Counted from the first letter of the stretch, positions 34,724 through 45,056 are shown. The stretch is 64,000 nt of DNA from Patulibacter minatonensis DSM 18081 (GCF_000519325.1 NZ_KI912613.1:3268759-3332758); one strand, 5' to 3'. Program-made: numbers and translations. The notes: generated by a model from the sequence alone, not told the origin.

Positions 34724-36202
34724 GTGCCGGAACCGGTCCACGGCGTCGCCGTCCGCAACCCGTGGGTCGAGGGGCTCTGGGCCGTCCTCGGCGTCGTCCT
34801 GGCGACCGTCGTCGTGGGGATCCTCAAGGGGGAGGCCCCGGTCGTCTCGCTCGGCGTCCTCTACGTCGTGCCGGTCCTGCTCGTCGCGACGCGGGCGGGG
34901 GTCGGGCTGGGGATCGCCACCGCGGTGCTGTCGATGGCCGCCTTCAACTGGTGGGAGCTGCCGCCGGTCCACCGGTTCACGCTGAACGACAACCGCCACT
35001 GGGCCGCGATGGCGGTGCTGCTCGTGGTCGCGGTCGTCTCCGCTCGGATCGCGGAGGCCGGCCGCCGCGAGGCGCTGCGGGCCGACCGCGCGCGTCGCGA
35101 GGCCGACCTCGTCGCGGACCTCACGACGCTCGTGCTCTCGCCGCGGGCGGTCGCCGACGCGCTCCCCGACGTCGGCGCGCGGATCGCCGAGCACGTCGGG
35201 CGGCCCGTCGTGGTCGTCCCGTGGGACCCGCAGCACGAGGCCGTCGTCACGGCCGACGGCGGTGCGGTCGCCCTCGACGGTCCGGGCGGCCCGGTCGGGC
35301 TGCTGCGCTGGACCGGCGCGCTGTCCGCGCCGGCGCAGGACGCGCTGACCTCCCGGGTGGCGCCGTCGCTCGGGGCGGTCGTGGCGGCGGGGCTCGAGCG
35401 CGAGCGCCTCGCGGGGGAGGCCGTGGAGGCCGCGGCGCTCCGCCGCTCCAACGAGGTCGCCACGACGCTCCTGCGCACCGTCGGGCACGACCTCCGGACC
35501 CCGATCACCCAGATCGCGGTCGCGGCCGAGGCGCTCGGGTCGGCCTCGGCGTCCGACGAGGAGCGCGCGGAGCTCGCCGCGGGCGTCCTCGAGGGCAGCG
35601 ACCGGCTCGCGGGCCTGATCGACAAGCTGCTCGACCTCTCGCGCCTGGAGGCCGGCGCGTCGGCACCCCGTCCGGACGACGTGCCGCTCGACGACCTCGT
35701 GCGCGACGCCCTGCAGGAGATGGAGGCCACACACCCGGAGGCCGGTCGCGTGCGGATCGAGAGCGAGGACCCGCCGCCCCGCGCGCGCGTCGATCCGGTA
35801 CAGATCGGCCGCATCGTGGTGAACCTCGTCGAGAACGCCCTGCTCCACGGCCGGGACCGGGAGACCGGCCGCGCCGACGTCCTCGTCCGCGTGGCGAGCC
35901 GCCGCGGGCGCTCCGTCGTCCGGGTCGTCGACGGCGGTCCGGGCCTGGCGCCGTCCGGGCGCGACGAGCTGTTCCTGCCGTTCCGCCGCGGCGGGGCGGC
36001 CGCGGGGCCGGGCAGCGGCCTGGGGCTGGCGATCGCGCGGGGGTTCGCAGAGGCCAACGGCGGCACGCTCCGCGCCGAGAGCTACCCGGGCAAGGGCACC
36101 GCGTTCGTGCTCGAGCTGCCTCCCGCGGCCGGCGACGACGCGTCCGCCGGCCCGCCGGCGATCGCGCCGTTGCCGCCGGCCGATCCCCGGGACGACGCGT
36201 GA
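34724..36202 (+). CDS. Sensor histidine kinase with DUF4118 (KdpD C-terminal type)
   Basis: 492-aa membrane kinase. A DUF4118 module of about four helices (AVLGVVLATVVVGILKG, LGVLYVVPVLLVATRAGVGLG, WAAMAVLLVVAVVSARIAEAG) is followed by a GAF-like region and a HisKA domain (TVGHDLRTPITQIAV, phospho-His) and HATPase (VNLVENALLHG; GSGLGLAIARGFAEANGG). It corresponds to the C-terminal half of KdpD; the N-terminal KdpD/USP sensor domains are absent. Its stop overlaps the regulator start (GTGA). Confidence 0.9.
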   Translation: MPEPVHGVAVRNPWVEGLWAVLGVVLATVVVGILKGEAPVVSLGVLYVVPVLLVATRAGVGLGIATAVLSMAAFNWWELPPVHRFTLNDNRHWAAMAVLLVVAVVSARIAEAGRREALRADRARREADLVADLTTLVLSPRAVADALPDVGARIAEHVGRPVVVVPWDPQHEAVVTADGGAVALDGPGGPVGLLRWTGALSAPAQDALTSRVAPSLGAVVAAGLERERLAGEAVEAAALRRSNEVATTLLRTVGHDLRTPITQIAVAAEALGSASASDEERAELAAGVLEGSDRLAGLIDKLLDLSRLEAGASAPRPDDVPLDDLVRDALQEMEATHPEAGRVRIESEDPPPRARVDPVQIGRIVVNLVENALLHGRDRETGRADVLVRVASRRGRSVVRVVDGGPGLAPSGRDELFLPFRRGGAAAGPGSGLGLAIARGFAEANGGTLRAESYPGKGTAFVLELPPAAGDDASAGPPAIAPLPPADPRDDA

Positions 36203-36897
36203 GCGCCGGTGGCCGCACCGTCCTCGTCGTCGACGACGAGCGGCAGATCGTCCGTGCGCTGAAGGTGCTGCTGCGCGACGCCGGCTTCGAGGCCCTGCCC
36301 GCCGGGGGCGTCGAGGAGGCGCTGGACCTCGCAGCCCTCCACGGTCCGGAGGCCGCGATCGTCGACCTGATGCTGCCCGACGGCAGCGGCGTCGACGTCT
36401 GCCGCGGCCTGCGCGAATGGACGCAGATCCCGATCCTCGTGCTCTCCGCCGTCGACGAGGAGGCCGAGAAGGTCCGCGCCCTGGAGGCCGGCGCGGACGA
36501 CTACGTGACGAAGCCGTTCGGGCCCGGCGAGCTGCTGGCCCGCCTGCGCGCTGCGCTGCGACGTGCGGCGCCCGTCGCGGAGGAGGCCGTCGTCCGCGTC
36601 GGCGACCTGGAGATCGACCTCGCCGACCACCGGGTCCTGCGCGGGGGCGAGGAGCTCCACCTGACCCCGATCGAGTTCGGCCTGCTCCGCACCCTCGTCC
36701 GCCACCGGGGCCGACTGCTGACCCACGCGGCGCTCCTGCTCGAGGTCTGGGGCGCGGCCTACGCCGACGACACCGCGACCCTGCGCACCCACATCGCGAA
36801 CCTGCGCCGCAAGCTCGAGGCCCCGGGCGAGGACGGCGCCCGGGGCGAGCGGCTGATCCGCACCGAGACGGGCGTCGGGTACCGGCTCGTGGGATGA
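36199..36897 (+). CDS. OmpR/PhoB-type response regulator (KdpE-like)
   Basis: 232-aa partner of the overlapping kinase. The receiver domain has VDDERQIVR, the phospho-Asp in AIVDLMLPDGSG, ILVLSA and the Lys in DDYVTKPFG. The C-terminal winged helix (LTPIEFGLLRTLVRHRGRLL; YADDTATLRTHIANLRRKLE) is the DNA-binding Trans_reg_C. KdpE is the closest match in layout, but no kdpFABC is in the window, so its regulon is unknown. GTG 36199 overlaps the kinase stop. Confidence 0.9.
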   Translation: MSAGGRTVLVVDDERQIVRALKVLLRDAGFEALPAGGVEEALDLAALHGPEAAIVDLMLPDGSGVDVCRGLREWTQIPILVLSAVDEEAEKVRALEAGADDYVTKPFGPGELLARLRAALRRAAPVAEEAVVRVGDLEIDLADHRVLRGGEELHLTPIEFGLLRTLVRHRGRLLTHAALLLEVWGAAYADDTATLRTHIANLRRKLEAPGEDGARGERLIRTETGVGYRLVG

Positions 36898-36908
36898 GGC
36901 GGACGGAC

Positions 36909-36928
36909 CCGGGGCACCCGCGCCCCGG
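36909..36928. terminator. Bidirectional hairpin between convergent genes
   Basis: CCGGGGC / GCCCCGG arms with a 6-base loop, placed between the response regulator stop (36897) and the CNNM stop (36943). Confidence 0.5.
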
Positions 36929-36942
36929 CCCGCCCGCCGCCC

Positions 36943-37985
36943 TCAGGTCTGCGTGCGGCGCGTCTCGTCGCGGATCTCGCCGACGAGCTCCTCGAGCACG
37001 TCCTCGAGCGCGACGACGCCGAGCACGGCCCCGTCGTCGTCGCGGACCCGCGCCAGGTGGGCGCGGGAGCGCTGCATCGTCTGCAGCACCGTCCGCAGGC
37101 GGTCACCCGAGTCGACCGTCGGCAGCATCCGGCGGTCGCGGGCCGGGACGGGGCGGTCGCGGTCGGCGTCGTCCTCGCCGAGCAGGTCCTTCAGGTGCAG
37201 GTAGCCCGACAGCGAGCCGTCGGGGTGCTGGACGGGGAACCGCGAGTAGCCGGTGGTGCCCGCGAGGAGCTCGACCTCGGCCGGCGTCGCCTGCGGGCCC
37301 ACGGTCTCGAGCTCCGCGGTCGGGAGCAGCACGGCCAGGGCGGTGCGGTCCTCGAACTGCAGGGCGTCGAGCAGCAGGCGCCCCTCGTCGTCGTCGAGCA
37401 GGCCCTCGCGGTGGGACTCCTCGACGAGGTCCGCGACCTCGTCGCGGGTGAACGCGCTGGTGACCTCGTCCTTCGGCTCGACGCCGACGGTGCGGAGCGT
37501 GACGTTCGCCACCCAGTTCAGGGCCGCGATGAACGGGCGCAGGCCTCGGACGATGAGGACCAGCAGCGGCGCGAGCACGAGCGCGGAGCGGTCCGGGCCC
37601 GCCAGCGCGATGTTCTTCGGCACCATCTCGCCGATCACGACGTGCAGGAACACGACGAGCAGCAGCGCGATGGCGAACGCGATCGGGTGCAGCAGCGACT
37701 CGCCGATCCCGACGTCGTGGAGCAGCGGCTCGATCAGGTGCGCGACCGCGGGCTCGCCGATGTAGCCGAGACCGAGCGAGCAGATCGTGATGCCGAGCTG
37801 CGCGCCCGCCATCATCAGGGAGACGTTCTCCATCGCGCCCAGCGTGATCTTCGCGACGCGCGAACCGCCCTCCGCGCGCGGCTCGATCTCGGTGCGGCGG
37901 GCGGAGATCAGCGCGAACTCCGCGCCGACGAAGAAGGCGTTCAGGCCGAGCAGGACGACCGCGAGGAGGATGCCGACGCCGTCGC

Positions 37986-37989
<4 letters not shown>
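36943..37989 (-). CDS. CNNM/CorC-type transporter with DUF21 and CBS domains, gene 2
   Basis: 348-aa membrane protein. The DUF21 core (LNAFFVGAEFALISARRTEI, LMMAGAQLGITICSLGLGYI, VVFLHVVIGEMVPKNIAL) is the divalent-cation transport domain of the CNNM/MpfA family. A CBS pair follows (GTTGYSRFPVQHPDG; AHLARVRDDDGAVLGVVALE, DVLEELVGEI). No CorC-HlyC C-terminal domain is present, so it is shorter than its partner. The start overlaps the partner stop (ATGA). The pair probably works together in Mg2+ handling. Confidence 0.9.
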
Positions 37990-39340
<1,351 letters not shown>

Positions 39341-39344
<4 letters not shown>

Positions 39345-39487
39345 CGGATGCGCCCCCGGGCGGAGAGGTCCTCAGCTGACGTGCGTGCGCGTGCCAGGAC
39401 GCGCTCGACACCTCGAGGAGGATCGTCGTCGGCGTGCGCTGACGCACGCTCGGGACTGGAGGACTCGTCGTCCAGCGGGGTCGTCAT
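39341..39487 (-). CDS. Small acidic leader ORF coupled to CNNM transporter
   Basis: 48-aa ORF starting at ATG 39487, with TACCAT 8 bases upstream. Its stop TGA shares bases with the CNNM ATG (ATGA). The N-terminal half is Asp/Glu/Ser/Pro-rich: LDDESSSPERAS, then AHADDDPPRG. Five successive codons for D-P-P-R-G (GAT CCT CCT CGA GGT) all end in A or T, unusual here. Overall about 13 of 47 codons end in A/T. A 7-bp hairpin lies inside (39432-39449). It could be a real small protein or a regulatory leader peptide; the coupling and promoter are directly visible. Confidence 0.6.
39432..39449 (-). promoter_or_regulatory. Hairpin within the CNNM leader ORF
   Basis: GCGTGCG / CGCACGC arms around a four-base loop, located mid-ORF just before the Asp-Asp-Asp-Pro-Pro codons in the direction of transcription. 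Confidence 0.45.
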
Positions 39488-39495
39488 TCACGACC

Positions 39496-39501
39496 ATGGT
39501 A
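39496..39501 (-). promoter_or_regulatory. -10 element TACCAT of the leader ORF-CNNM operon
   Basis: TACCAT on the minus strand ends 8 bases before the ATG at 39487, but 152 bases before the CNNM start. This makes the small ORF the first gene of the operon. Confidence 0.55.
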
Positions 39502-39545
39502 CGGACGTGGCCGACGGATGCGAGCCGGGTGGGCGGTCCTCGGGG

Positions 39546-40724
39546 TCAGGCGCGATCGGACCCGCGCGCCTCGAGGGCCCGGAGATCGAGCTCGCTCGCC
39601 GAGCGCAGGTACCGCGAGACCGCCTCCGAGCGGTTCGCCGCCCCGAGCTTGCGCAGGATGTGCTTGACGTGCGCCTTGACCGTCCCGACCGTGACGACGA
39701 GCTCGTCCGCGATCGCCTTGTTCGTCCCGCCGGTCGCCATCAGGCGGATCACCTCGACCTCGCGCCGGGTCAGCAGCGCCTCGATCGGCGCGGCGGGCGT
39801 GAGCAGGCGTCCGGCCGCCGCACGGGACTCCGCGTCGCTGAGGGCCTCGGCGTGCGTGAGCCGCAGGTCGTCCTCGGCGGCGTCGTCGAGGAGCTCCACG
39901 GTCTCGAGCAGCGCGGCGCGCGTCCGGTCGCGCTGCCGGCGCAGGCGCTCGGCCATCACGGTGCGCTCGAACGCGTAGCCGAAGCCCTCGGCGAACGCCC
40001 AGACGAGGTCGCGGTCGAGCTCGTCGCAGACCCGCCCGGAGTAGAGGCAGTCGGCGTGGACGAAGCCGATCACCTTGCCCGACGGCATGATCGGGGCGGC
40101 GACGTACGAGCGGGTGCGGGCGAAGTCGGCGAGCCCCCGCGGGACGCGCGGGTCCGACGGGGCGTCGACGACGAGGCACGGCGCACGCCGGCGGATCATC
40201 TCGGTCTCCAGCAGCATGTGGTCCAGGCGCGGCGCGGCCGACCGCGCGTACGCGAGCATCTCCTCCGCGCCGCGCGGGTCGCCCTCCCAGTACGCGGCCT
40301 CCATCACCATCCGGCCGTCGTGGACCCGGAAGAGGTTCGCCCGGTCGACGTCGCAGGCGCGCACGAGCTCCTTCGGCGCGACCTCCAGGATCGACGAGGA
40401 CGAGGTCGCGCGGCGCAGTCCGCCGAGTGCGTCCTGGAGCCCGACGAGCGCCGCCAGGCGGCGGCGCATCGCGTGGGACGCGCGCTCCTCCGCGAGGACC
40501 TTCGCCTCGAGCGCCTCCTCCAGCTGCGCGACGACGTCGAGGTCGCCGTGACGCTCCAGCGCGTCCTGGACCGCGCGCATCCGGGTCTCGAAGACGTCCG
40601 CGAGCTCGTCGGCGCCGGGCTCCGCGGACGTCGCACCGGCCGGCCGTCGGGAGCCCCAGCCCGGCAGGTCGGCGGACGGTGCGGCCGGCACGTCGCCGAC
40701 CACGTCCTGGCTGCTCGTGCCCAT
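39546..40724 (-). CDS. LuxR-family regulator with GAF-like sensory domain
   Basis: 392-aa regulator. Residues ~100-260 resemble a GAF domain (LGGLRRATSSSSILEVAPKE, LFRVHDGRMVMEAAYWEGD, SYVAAPIMPSGKVIGFVHAD). The C-terminal LuxR HTH is clear: LLTRREVEVIRLMATGGTNK, then AIADELVVTVGTVKAHVKHI. It is divergent from the P450 gene, whose transcription it may control. CATCCT ends 6 bases before the ATG. Confidence 0.87.
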   Translation of the reverse strand: MGTSSQDVVGDVPAAPSADLPGWGSRRPAGATSAEPGADELADVFETRMRAVQDALERHGDLDVVAQLEEALEAKVLAEERASHAMRRRLAALVGLQDALGGLRRATSSSSILEVAPKELVRACDVDRANLFRVHDGRMVMEAAYWEGDPRGAEEMLAYARSAAPRLDHMLLETEMIRRRAPCLVVDAPSDPRVPRGLADFARTRSYVAAPIMPSGKVIGFVHADCLYSGRVCDELDRDLVWAFAEGFGYAFERTVMAERLRRQRDRTRAALLETVELLDDAAEDDLRLTHAEALSDAESRAAAGRLLTPAAPIEALLTRREVEVIRLMATGGTNKAIADELVVTVGTVKAHVKHILRKLGAANRSEAVSRYLRSASELDLRALEARGSDRA

Positions 40725-40730
40725 GGGCGC

Positions 40731-40736
40731 AGGATG
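40731..40736 (-). promoter_or_regulatory. Weak -10 element CATCCT, leaderless
   Basis: CATCCT on the minus strand ends 6 bases before the ATG at 40724. Confidence 0.4.
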
Positions 40737-40826
40737 ACGCGCGGTCCCGCGCCGCGGGGCGAACGTTCTCCGTAGGGGGCGCAGGTTCGCTCCTTTCGAC
40801 CACTGGTCGCCGCTCCGGGACGACGG

Positions 40827-40832
40827 CAGGCT
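40827..40832 (+). promoter_or_regulatory. Weak -10 element CAGGCT
   Basis: CAGGCT ends 8 bases before the P450 ATG at 40841. Confidence 0.35.
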
Positions 40833-40840
40833 GGCCCCCC

Positions 40841-42076
40841 ATGCCGACGTCCAGCAGCACCACCGTGACGATCGACCGGCTGGCCACCGCCGCGGTCATC
40901 GCCGATCCGTACCCCGTCTACGAGCGGTTCCGCCGGGACTCCCCGGTGGCGGGCTACCGCGACTGGCCGCCCGGCACGATCCCGGGGGCCGACGAGCCCG
41001 TCGAGGCGTGGGCGCTCCTCAGCCACGCGGACGTCCTCGCGGCGTCGAAGGACGCGGCCGCGTTCTCGTCCCGCGACCCCGTCCAGGAGGCCTCGTCCGC
41101 GCCGAGCCTGATGCTCGTCAACCACGACGCGCCGGACCACACGGGCCTCCGGCGCCTCGTCGGCCTGGCGTTCTCGCCGCGGCGCATCAAGGGGCTGGAG
41201 ACCTGGCTGGCCGGCCTGATGCCGTCGCTCCTCGACGACCTGGGCGACGGCGAGGTCGACGTCATGCGGATGGCGCCGGAGGTCCCGGCCCGCGCGATGG
41301 TGCGGCTGCTCGGGCTGCCGGACGGCGACCACGTCCGGTTCCAGCGCTGGGCCAACGCGTTCATGCTCTCGTCGGACATGACGCCGGAGGAGCGGATGGC
41401 GTCCAACGCGGAGCTGTTCCAGGCGTTCGGGGCGCGGGTCGCCGAGCACGCGCGGCGGGAGACGGCGGGCGACGACGTCGAGGCCGCGGACGACCTGATC
41501 GCCGCCCTGCTCCGGGCCGAGGTCGACGGCGAGCGGCTCACGACCGAGGAGATCGTCCGCTTCTGCGTGACGCTCGTCGTCGCCGGGACGGAGACCACGA
41601 CCTACCTCATCGGCAACGTCCTCGACGCGCTGGCGCGCCACCCGGAGGCGACGGCCGAGATCCGCGCCGACCGCGGCCTGGTCCCGGCGTTCATCGAGGA
41701 GACGATGCGGCTCTACGGGCCGCCGCAGCGGCTGTTCCGGATCGCCACGCGGGACGTCGAGGTCGGGGGCACGACGATCCCGGCGGGCGACTGGGTCGCG
41801 CTCTTCTTCGCCGCCGCCAACCGGGACCCCGCCGTCTTCCCGGAGCCGGCGAGCTTCGACCTCCACCGTCCGAACGTCCGCAAGCAGCTGTCGCTCGGGC
41901 ACGGCCTGCACTTCTGCCTCGGCGCGGCGCTGGCGCGGCTGGAGGTCGTCTGCGTGCTGGACGCCGTCCTCGACCGGTACCCGGTCGTCCGGCACGGGGT
42001 CCGTCCGCCGGTCAAGCAGACCGCCACCCTCCTGCAGCACGGCTTCGTCGAGCTGCCCCTGGTCCTCGGGCGATGA
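40841..42076 (+). CDS. Cytochrome P450
   Basis: 411-aa soluble bacterial P450 monooxygenase. The I-helix has VAGTETTTYLIGN (oxygen-binding Thr), the K-helix EETMR supplies ExxR, and LSLGHGLHFCLGAALAR holds the heme-ligand Cys. VNHDAPDHTGLRRLV is the usual C-helix region. Substrate is unknown; electron-transfer partners are not encoded here. The stop overlaps the SnoaL-like gene (ATGA), so the two are linked in function or expression. Confidence 0.93.
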   Translation: MPTSSSTTVTIDRLATAAVIADPYPVYERFRRDSPVAGYRDWPPGTIPGADEPVEAWALLSHADVLAASKDAAAFSSRDPVQEASSAPSLMLVNHDAPDHTGLRRLVGLAFSPRRIKGLETWLAGLMPSLLDDLGDGEVDVMRMAPEVPARAMVRLLGLPDGDHVRFQRWANAFMLSSDMTPEERMASNAELFQAFGARVAEHARRETAGDDVEAADDLIAALLRAEVDGERLTTEEIVRFCVTLVVAGTETTTYLIGNVLDALARHPEATAEIRADRGLVPAFIEETMRLYGPPQRLFRIATRDVEVGGTTIPAGDWVALFFAAANRDPAVFPEPASFDLHRPNVRKQLSLGHGLHFCLGAALARLEVVCVLDAVLDRYPVVRHGVRPPVKQTATLLQHGFVELPLVLGR

Positions 42077-42474
42077 GCACCGGGCGCAACATCGAGCACA
42101 CGAAGCGGATCTACGACGCCGTCCCCGCGGGCGACGTCGAGACCGTCTTCGCGCTCCTCGACCCCGACGTGGTGATCCGCTACTACGGGGTCGAGGGGAT
42201 CCCGTACTCCGGCGTCTTCACCGGGACGGCGGGTGCCACGGAGTTCTTCACCCGCGTGGCCGCGCACATCGAGATCGTCGCGATGGAGGCCTGGACCTTC
42301 ATCGCCGACGGCGACGAGCTCGCCGTCTGGGGCCACCAGAACTTCCGCCGCCTGAGCACGGGGCAGGAGTTCGAGTCCGACTTTGCCCACATCATCACCA
42401 TGCGCGACGGCCGGTGGCTGCACTTCCGGGATTTCATGAACTCCGCGGTCACCGCCCGCGTGTTCGGCGTCTGA
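42073..42474 (+). CDS. SnoaL-like/NTF2-fold protein coupled to P450
   Basis: 133-aa SnoaL-like protein. NIEHTKRIYDAVPAGDVETV and FALLDPDVVIRYYGVEG begin the fold and VWGHQNFRRLSTGQEFESDF, then HIITMRDGRWLHFRDFMNS end it. Relatives include ketosteroid isomerase-like hydratases and cyclases, which sometimes follow oxidation steps. It starts inside the P450 stop codon, so it likely acts in the same pathway. Confidence 0.82.
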   Translation: MSTGRNIEHTKRIYDAVPAGDVETVFALLDPDVVIRYYGVEGIPYSGVFTGTAGATEFFTRVAAHIEIVAMEAWTFIADGDELAVWGHQNFRRLSTGQEFESDFAHIITMRDGRWLHFRDFMNSAVTARVFGV

Positions 42475-42478
42475 CCGA

Positions 42479-42503
42479 CCGGGGCGCCGGCCGGGCGCCC
42501 CGG
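42479..42503. terminator. Bidirectional hairpin terminator
   Basis: Perfect 10-bp arms (CCGGGGCGCC / GGCGCCCCGG) with a 5-base loop, between the convergent SnoaL-like and MFS genes. Confidence 0.65.
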
Positions 42504-42510
42504 CGGCCCC

Positions 42511-44004
42511 TCAGGCGGCGCCCTCGGCCGCCGGGGTCTGCTGCACCGGCTGCTGCTGCGGCGTGATCCGCCGGGGGAGGACGACCGCCGCGATGACGAA
42601 GCCGATCGCGAAGAGCACCGTCGCGAACGTGAAGGCGACGGTGTAGCCGTGGATGGCCGCGTCGCCCGCGACGGTCGCGGTCCGGGCGTGGGATTCCAGG
42701 TACGAGTCCGACGCCTGGGTGAAGACCGTCGAGAGGATGGCGGTGCCGACCGCGCCGCCGACCTGCTGGGAGGTGTTGACCATCGCCGAGGCGACGCCGG
42801 CGTCCTGCCGGTCGACGCCGAGGGTCGCCGTCGCGAACGACGGGGCGAACACGCAGGGCATGCCGATGCCGAGCAGCACGAGGCCCGGCAGCACGTCCCC
42901 GGCGTACGTCGACGAGGGGTCCAGCTGGGTGAAGAAGAGCATCGACAGGAACCCGAGCGTCATGCCCGTCATCACGATCGGGCGGACGCCGAGGCGCGGC
43001 AGGATCTTCGTCTGGATCGTCGGCGCCATGATGAAGATCGCGGCCGTCATCGGGAGGAACGCGATGCCGGTCTTCAGCGGCGAGAACTCGAGGTTCTTCT
43101 GCATGAAGTACGTGAGGAACAGGAAGACCGCGAACATCCCGGACGCCGCGACGACGATCGACAGGTACGCGCCGCCGCGCGCCCGGTGCAGCACGATGTG
43201 GAGCGGCAGGAGCGGCCCCTTCACCCGGCGCTGCGTGAGCACGAAGGCGGTGAGGATCACGACCGCGGCGACCAGGAAGGCGATCGTCGACGTCGCGTCC
43301 CACGACTTGCGCTCCGCCTCGGAGAACCCGAACACGAGGCAGAACAGGCCGAGGCAGGCCAGCGCCGTGCCGATCCAGTCGATCCGCGGACGGTGCGACG
43401 GGCGCTCGGCCGAGATCAGCCGCAGCGCGACGACCGCCGCCGGGATGGCGATCACGAGGTTCACGTAGAGGCACCAGCGCCACGAGAGCGCGTCGGTCAG
43501 GACCCCGCCGAGGATCAGGCCGACCGACGCCCCGGCGGTCGCGACCGCCGCGAAGATGCCGAACGCCTTGGGGCGGTCGGGCGAGTCCGCGAAGGTCACC
43601 GTCAGGAGTCCGAGCGCCGCCGGGGCGAGCAGCGCGCCGAAGACGCCCTGCAGCGCCCGGGCGGCCACCAGCACGCCGAACGACGGCGCGAGCCCGCCGA
43701 TGAAGGACGCGATCGAGAAGCCGATCAGCCCGCCGACGAAGGTCCACTTGCGGCCGAAGAGGTCGCCGAGGCGCCCGCCGATCAGGAGGAGGCTGCCGAA
43801 GGCCAGGGCGTAGGCGGTCACGACCCACTGGCGGTTCTCGGGCGAGAAGCCCAGGTCGGTCTGCGCGGAGGGCAGCGCGATGTTCACGATCGTCGCGTCG
43901 AGGACGACCATCAGCTGTGCGACGCCGATCAGCGCGAGGACGGCCCAGCGGTTCGACTCGCCCGCCGGGGAGGATGCGCCCGTGGGCGCCGGAGGTGTTC
44001 CCAT
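42511..44004 (-). CDS. MFS transporter, DHA2 (EmrB/QacA) drug-efflux family
   Basis: 497-aa membrane protein with about 14 hydrophobic helices, the DHA2 topology. IGGRLGDLFGRKWTFVG is motif A, GVFGALLAPAALGLLTVTF motif C, and DATIVNIALPSAQTDLG is the family N-terminal motif. It would export drugs or metabolites using proton-motive force. Substrate unknown; the nearby P450 cassette is convergent, so a role as its exporter is only possible. Start fits TAGGCT 6 bases upstream. Confidence 0.92.
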   Translation of the reverse strand: MGTPPAPTGASSPAGESNRWAVLALIGVAQLMVVLDATIVNIALPSAQTDLGFSPENRQWVVTAYALAFGSLLLIGGRLGDLFGRKWTFVGGLIGFSIASFIGGLAPSFGVLVAARALQGVFGALLAPAALGLLTVTFADSPDRPKAFGIFAAVATAGASVGLILGGVLTDALSWRWCLYVNLVIAIPAAVVALRLISAERPSHRPRIDWIGTALACLGLFCLVFGFSEAERKSWDATSTIAFLVAAVVILTAFVLTQRRVKGPLLPLHIVLHRARGGAYLSIVVAASGMFAVFLFLTYFMQKNLEFSPLKTGIAFLPMTAAIFIMAPTIQTKILPRLGVRPIVMTGMTLGFLSMLFFTQLDPSSTYAGDVLPGLVLLGIGMPCVFAPSFATATLGVDRQDAGVASAMVNTSQQVGGAVGTAILSTVFTQASDSYLESHARTATVAGDAAIHGYTVAFTFATVLFAIGFVIAAVVLPRRITPQQQPVQQTPAAEGAA

Positions 44005-44010
44005 GGTGGC

Positions 44011-44016
44011 AGCCTA
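44011..44016 (-). promoter_or_regulatory. -10 element TAGGCT, leaderless
   Basis: TAGGCT on the minus strand ends 6 bases before the MFS ATG at 44004. Confidence 0.55.
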
Positions 44017-44091
44017 CAAACGGAGCGCGGACTCCCCTTCGCGACGGGGGTTTCGCGGTCGCGCCGTCGGGTTCGAGCCTGTGGCGCGGCG

Positions 44092-44970
44092 TCACCGGCG
44101 CTCGGCGGCCACCTCGATCGTGAAGCTCGACGACGTCGTCGCACCCGGCGCCACGAACTCCAGGCCGTCGCCGGTGACGAGCGCGTTGGTCGGTGCCGTC
44201 ATCGGCTCCCACGCCACGAACGACTCGCCCTGAGGCGCCCACGCGTGACCGACCGGGTACTCGGGCGAGCCGAAGCGCACCGTCAGCCGGCGCCCGCCCC
44301 CGCGCAGGACGAACGCGCCGTCGATCACCGGGTACTCGGCGTCGACCGTCCGGTCCCCGAGCGGCCCGTCGGTCCAGTGCGGCACGTGCACCCGCCCGGT
44401 CGGGAGCCCGCGGTCGTCGAGCGTGCTCTCGCGCTGCACGGGCAGCGTCACGTCGAGGTCCTCGCGCGCGACGCCCGGGAGCGTGAACAGCGGGTGCCAG
44501 CCGAAGCAGCGGGGCACGGCGACGTCGCCGGTGGCGGTCAGGGACGTCGTGACCTCCATCCCGTCGGGCGCGAGCCGGACGGAGACCCGCAGGGTGTGCG
44601 GGAAGGGGAAGACGGCGAGGACCGGCTCGTCGGCGTCGAACGACGCGACGACCCAGTCCCGCGACTCGTGCTCGACGACCCATTCGCGTCCGGCCATCGC
44701 GCCGTCCTTCGGGAGGCCGTTCCCGTCGAGCTTCACCCGCGCCGGGTCGATCGACACCTGGCCGTGCGAGCTCGGGTACGTCAGGCCCGAGAGCCGGTTG
44801 GCCCACGGCGCCAGCAGCGGGATGCCGAACGCCGAGCCGCGCTCCCGGTAGGCGTCGAGGCCGCCGCGCTGGCCGAGCAGCTCCTCGCCCTCGTGCGTGA
44901 GCGAGGCACCGACCATGCCGACGTCGGGGCGCCAGACGGCGGTGAGGGGTCCGGCGCGCAGCTCGGTCAT
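44092..44970 (-). CDS. Aldose 1-epimerase-like (galactose mutarotase family) protein
   Basis: 292-aa beta-sandwich protein. GIPLLAPWANRLSGLTYPS matches the family NRI/NR sugar-binding strand. PRCFGWHPLFTLPG carries the catalytic His, and EYPVGHAWAPQGESFVAWEP the C-terminal Glu (WEP). It would interconvert alpha and beta anomers of a hexose or act on a hexose-6-phosphate. The start at 44970 is preceded by CATCCT 7 bases upstream. It is divergent from the LAL regulator. Confidence 0.85.
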   Translation of the reverse strand: MTELRAGPLTAVWRPDVGMVGASLTHEGEELLGQRGGLDAYRERGSAFGIPLLAPWANRLSGLTYPSSHGQVSIDPARVKLDGNGLPKDGAMAGREWVVEHESRDWVVASFDADEPVLAVFPFPHTLRVSVRLAPDGMEVTTSLTATGDVAVPRCFGWHPLFTLPGVAREDLDVTLPVQRESTLDDRGLPTGRVHVPHWTDGPLGDRTVDAEYPVIDGAFVLRGGGRRLTVRFGSPEYPVGHAWAPQGESFVAWEPMTAPTNALVTGDGLEFVAPGATTSSSFTIEVAAERR

Positions 44971-45050
44971 GCCCCACAGGATGACGGGCCACGGCCCGGG
45001 CAGGATGCGGGGCGGGCCCGGATCACCCCGGCGGTGCGGACGGCGTGCGC

Positions 45051-45056
45051 TACCTT
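45051..45056 (+). promoter_or_regulatory. -10 element TACCTT, leaderless
   Basis: TACCTT ends 9 bases before the ATG at 45066 and lies inside the longer frame from 45045, excluding that start. Confidence 0.5.

Noticed and set aside
39345-39500. M-box or other Mg2+ riboswitch before the CNNM gene
   Set aside because: The leader is fully open as a 48-codon ORF and I could not match the conserved M-box core; a peptide-based model fits better.
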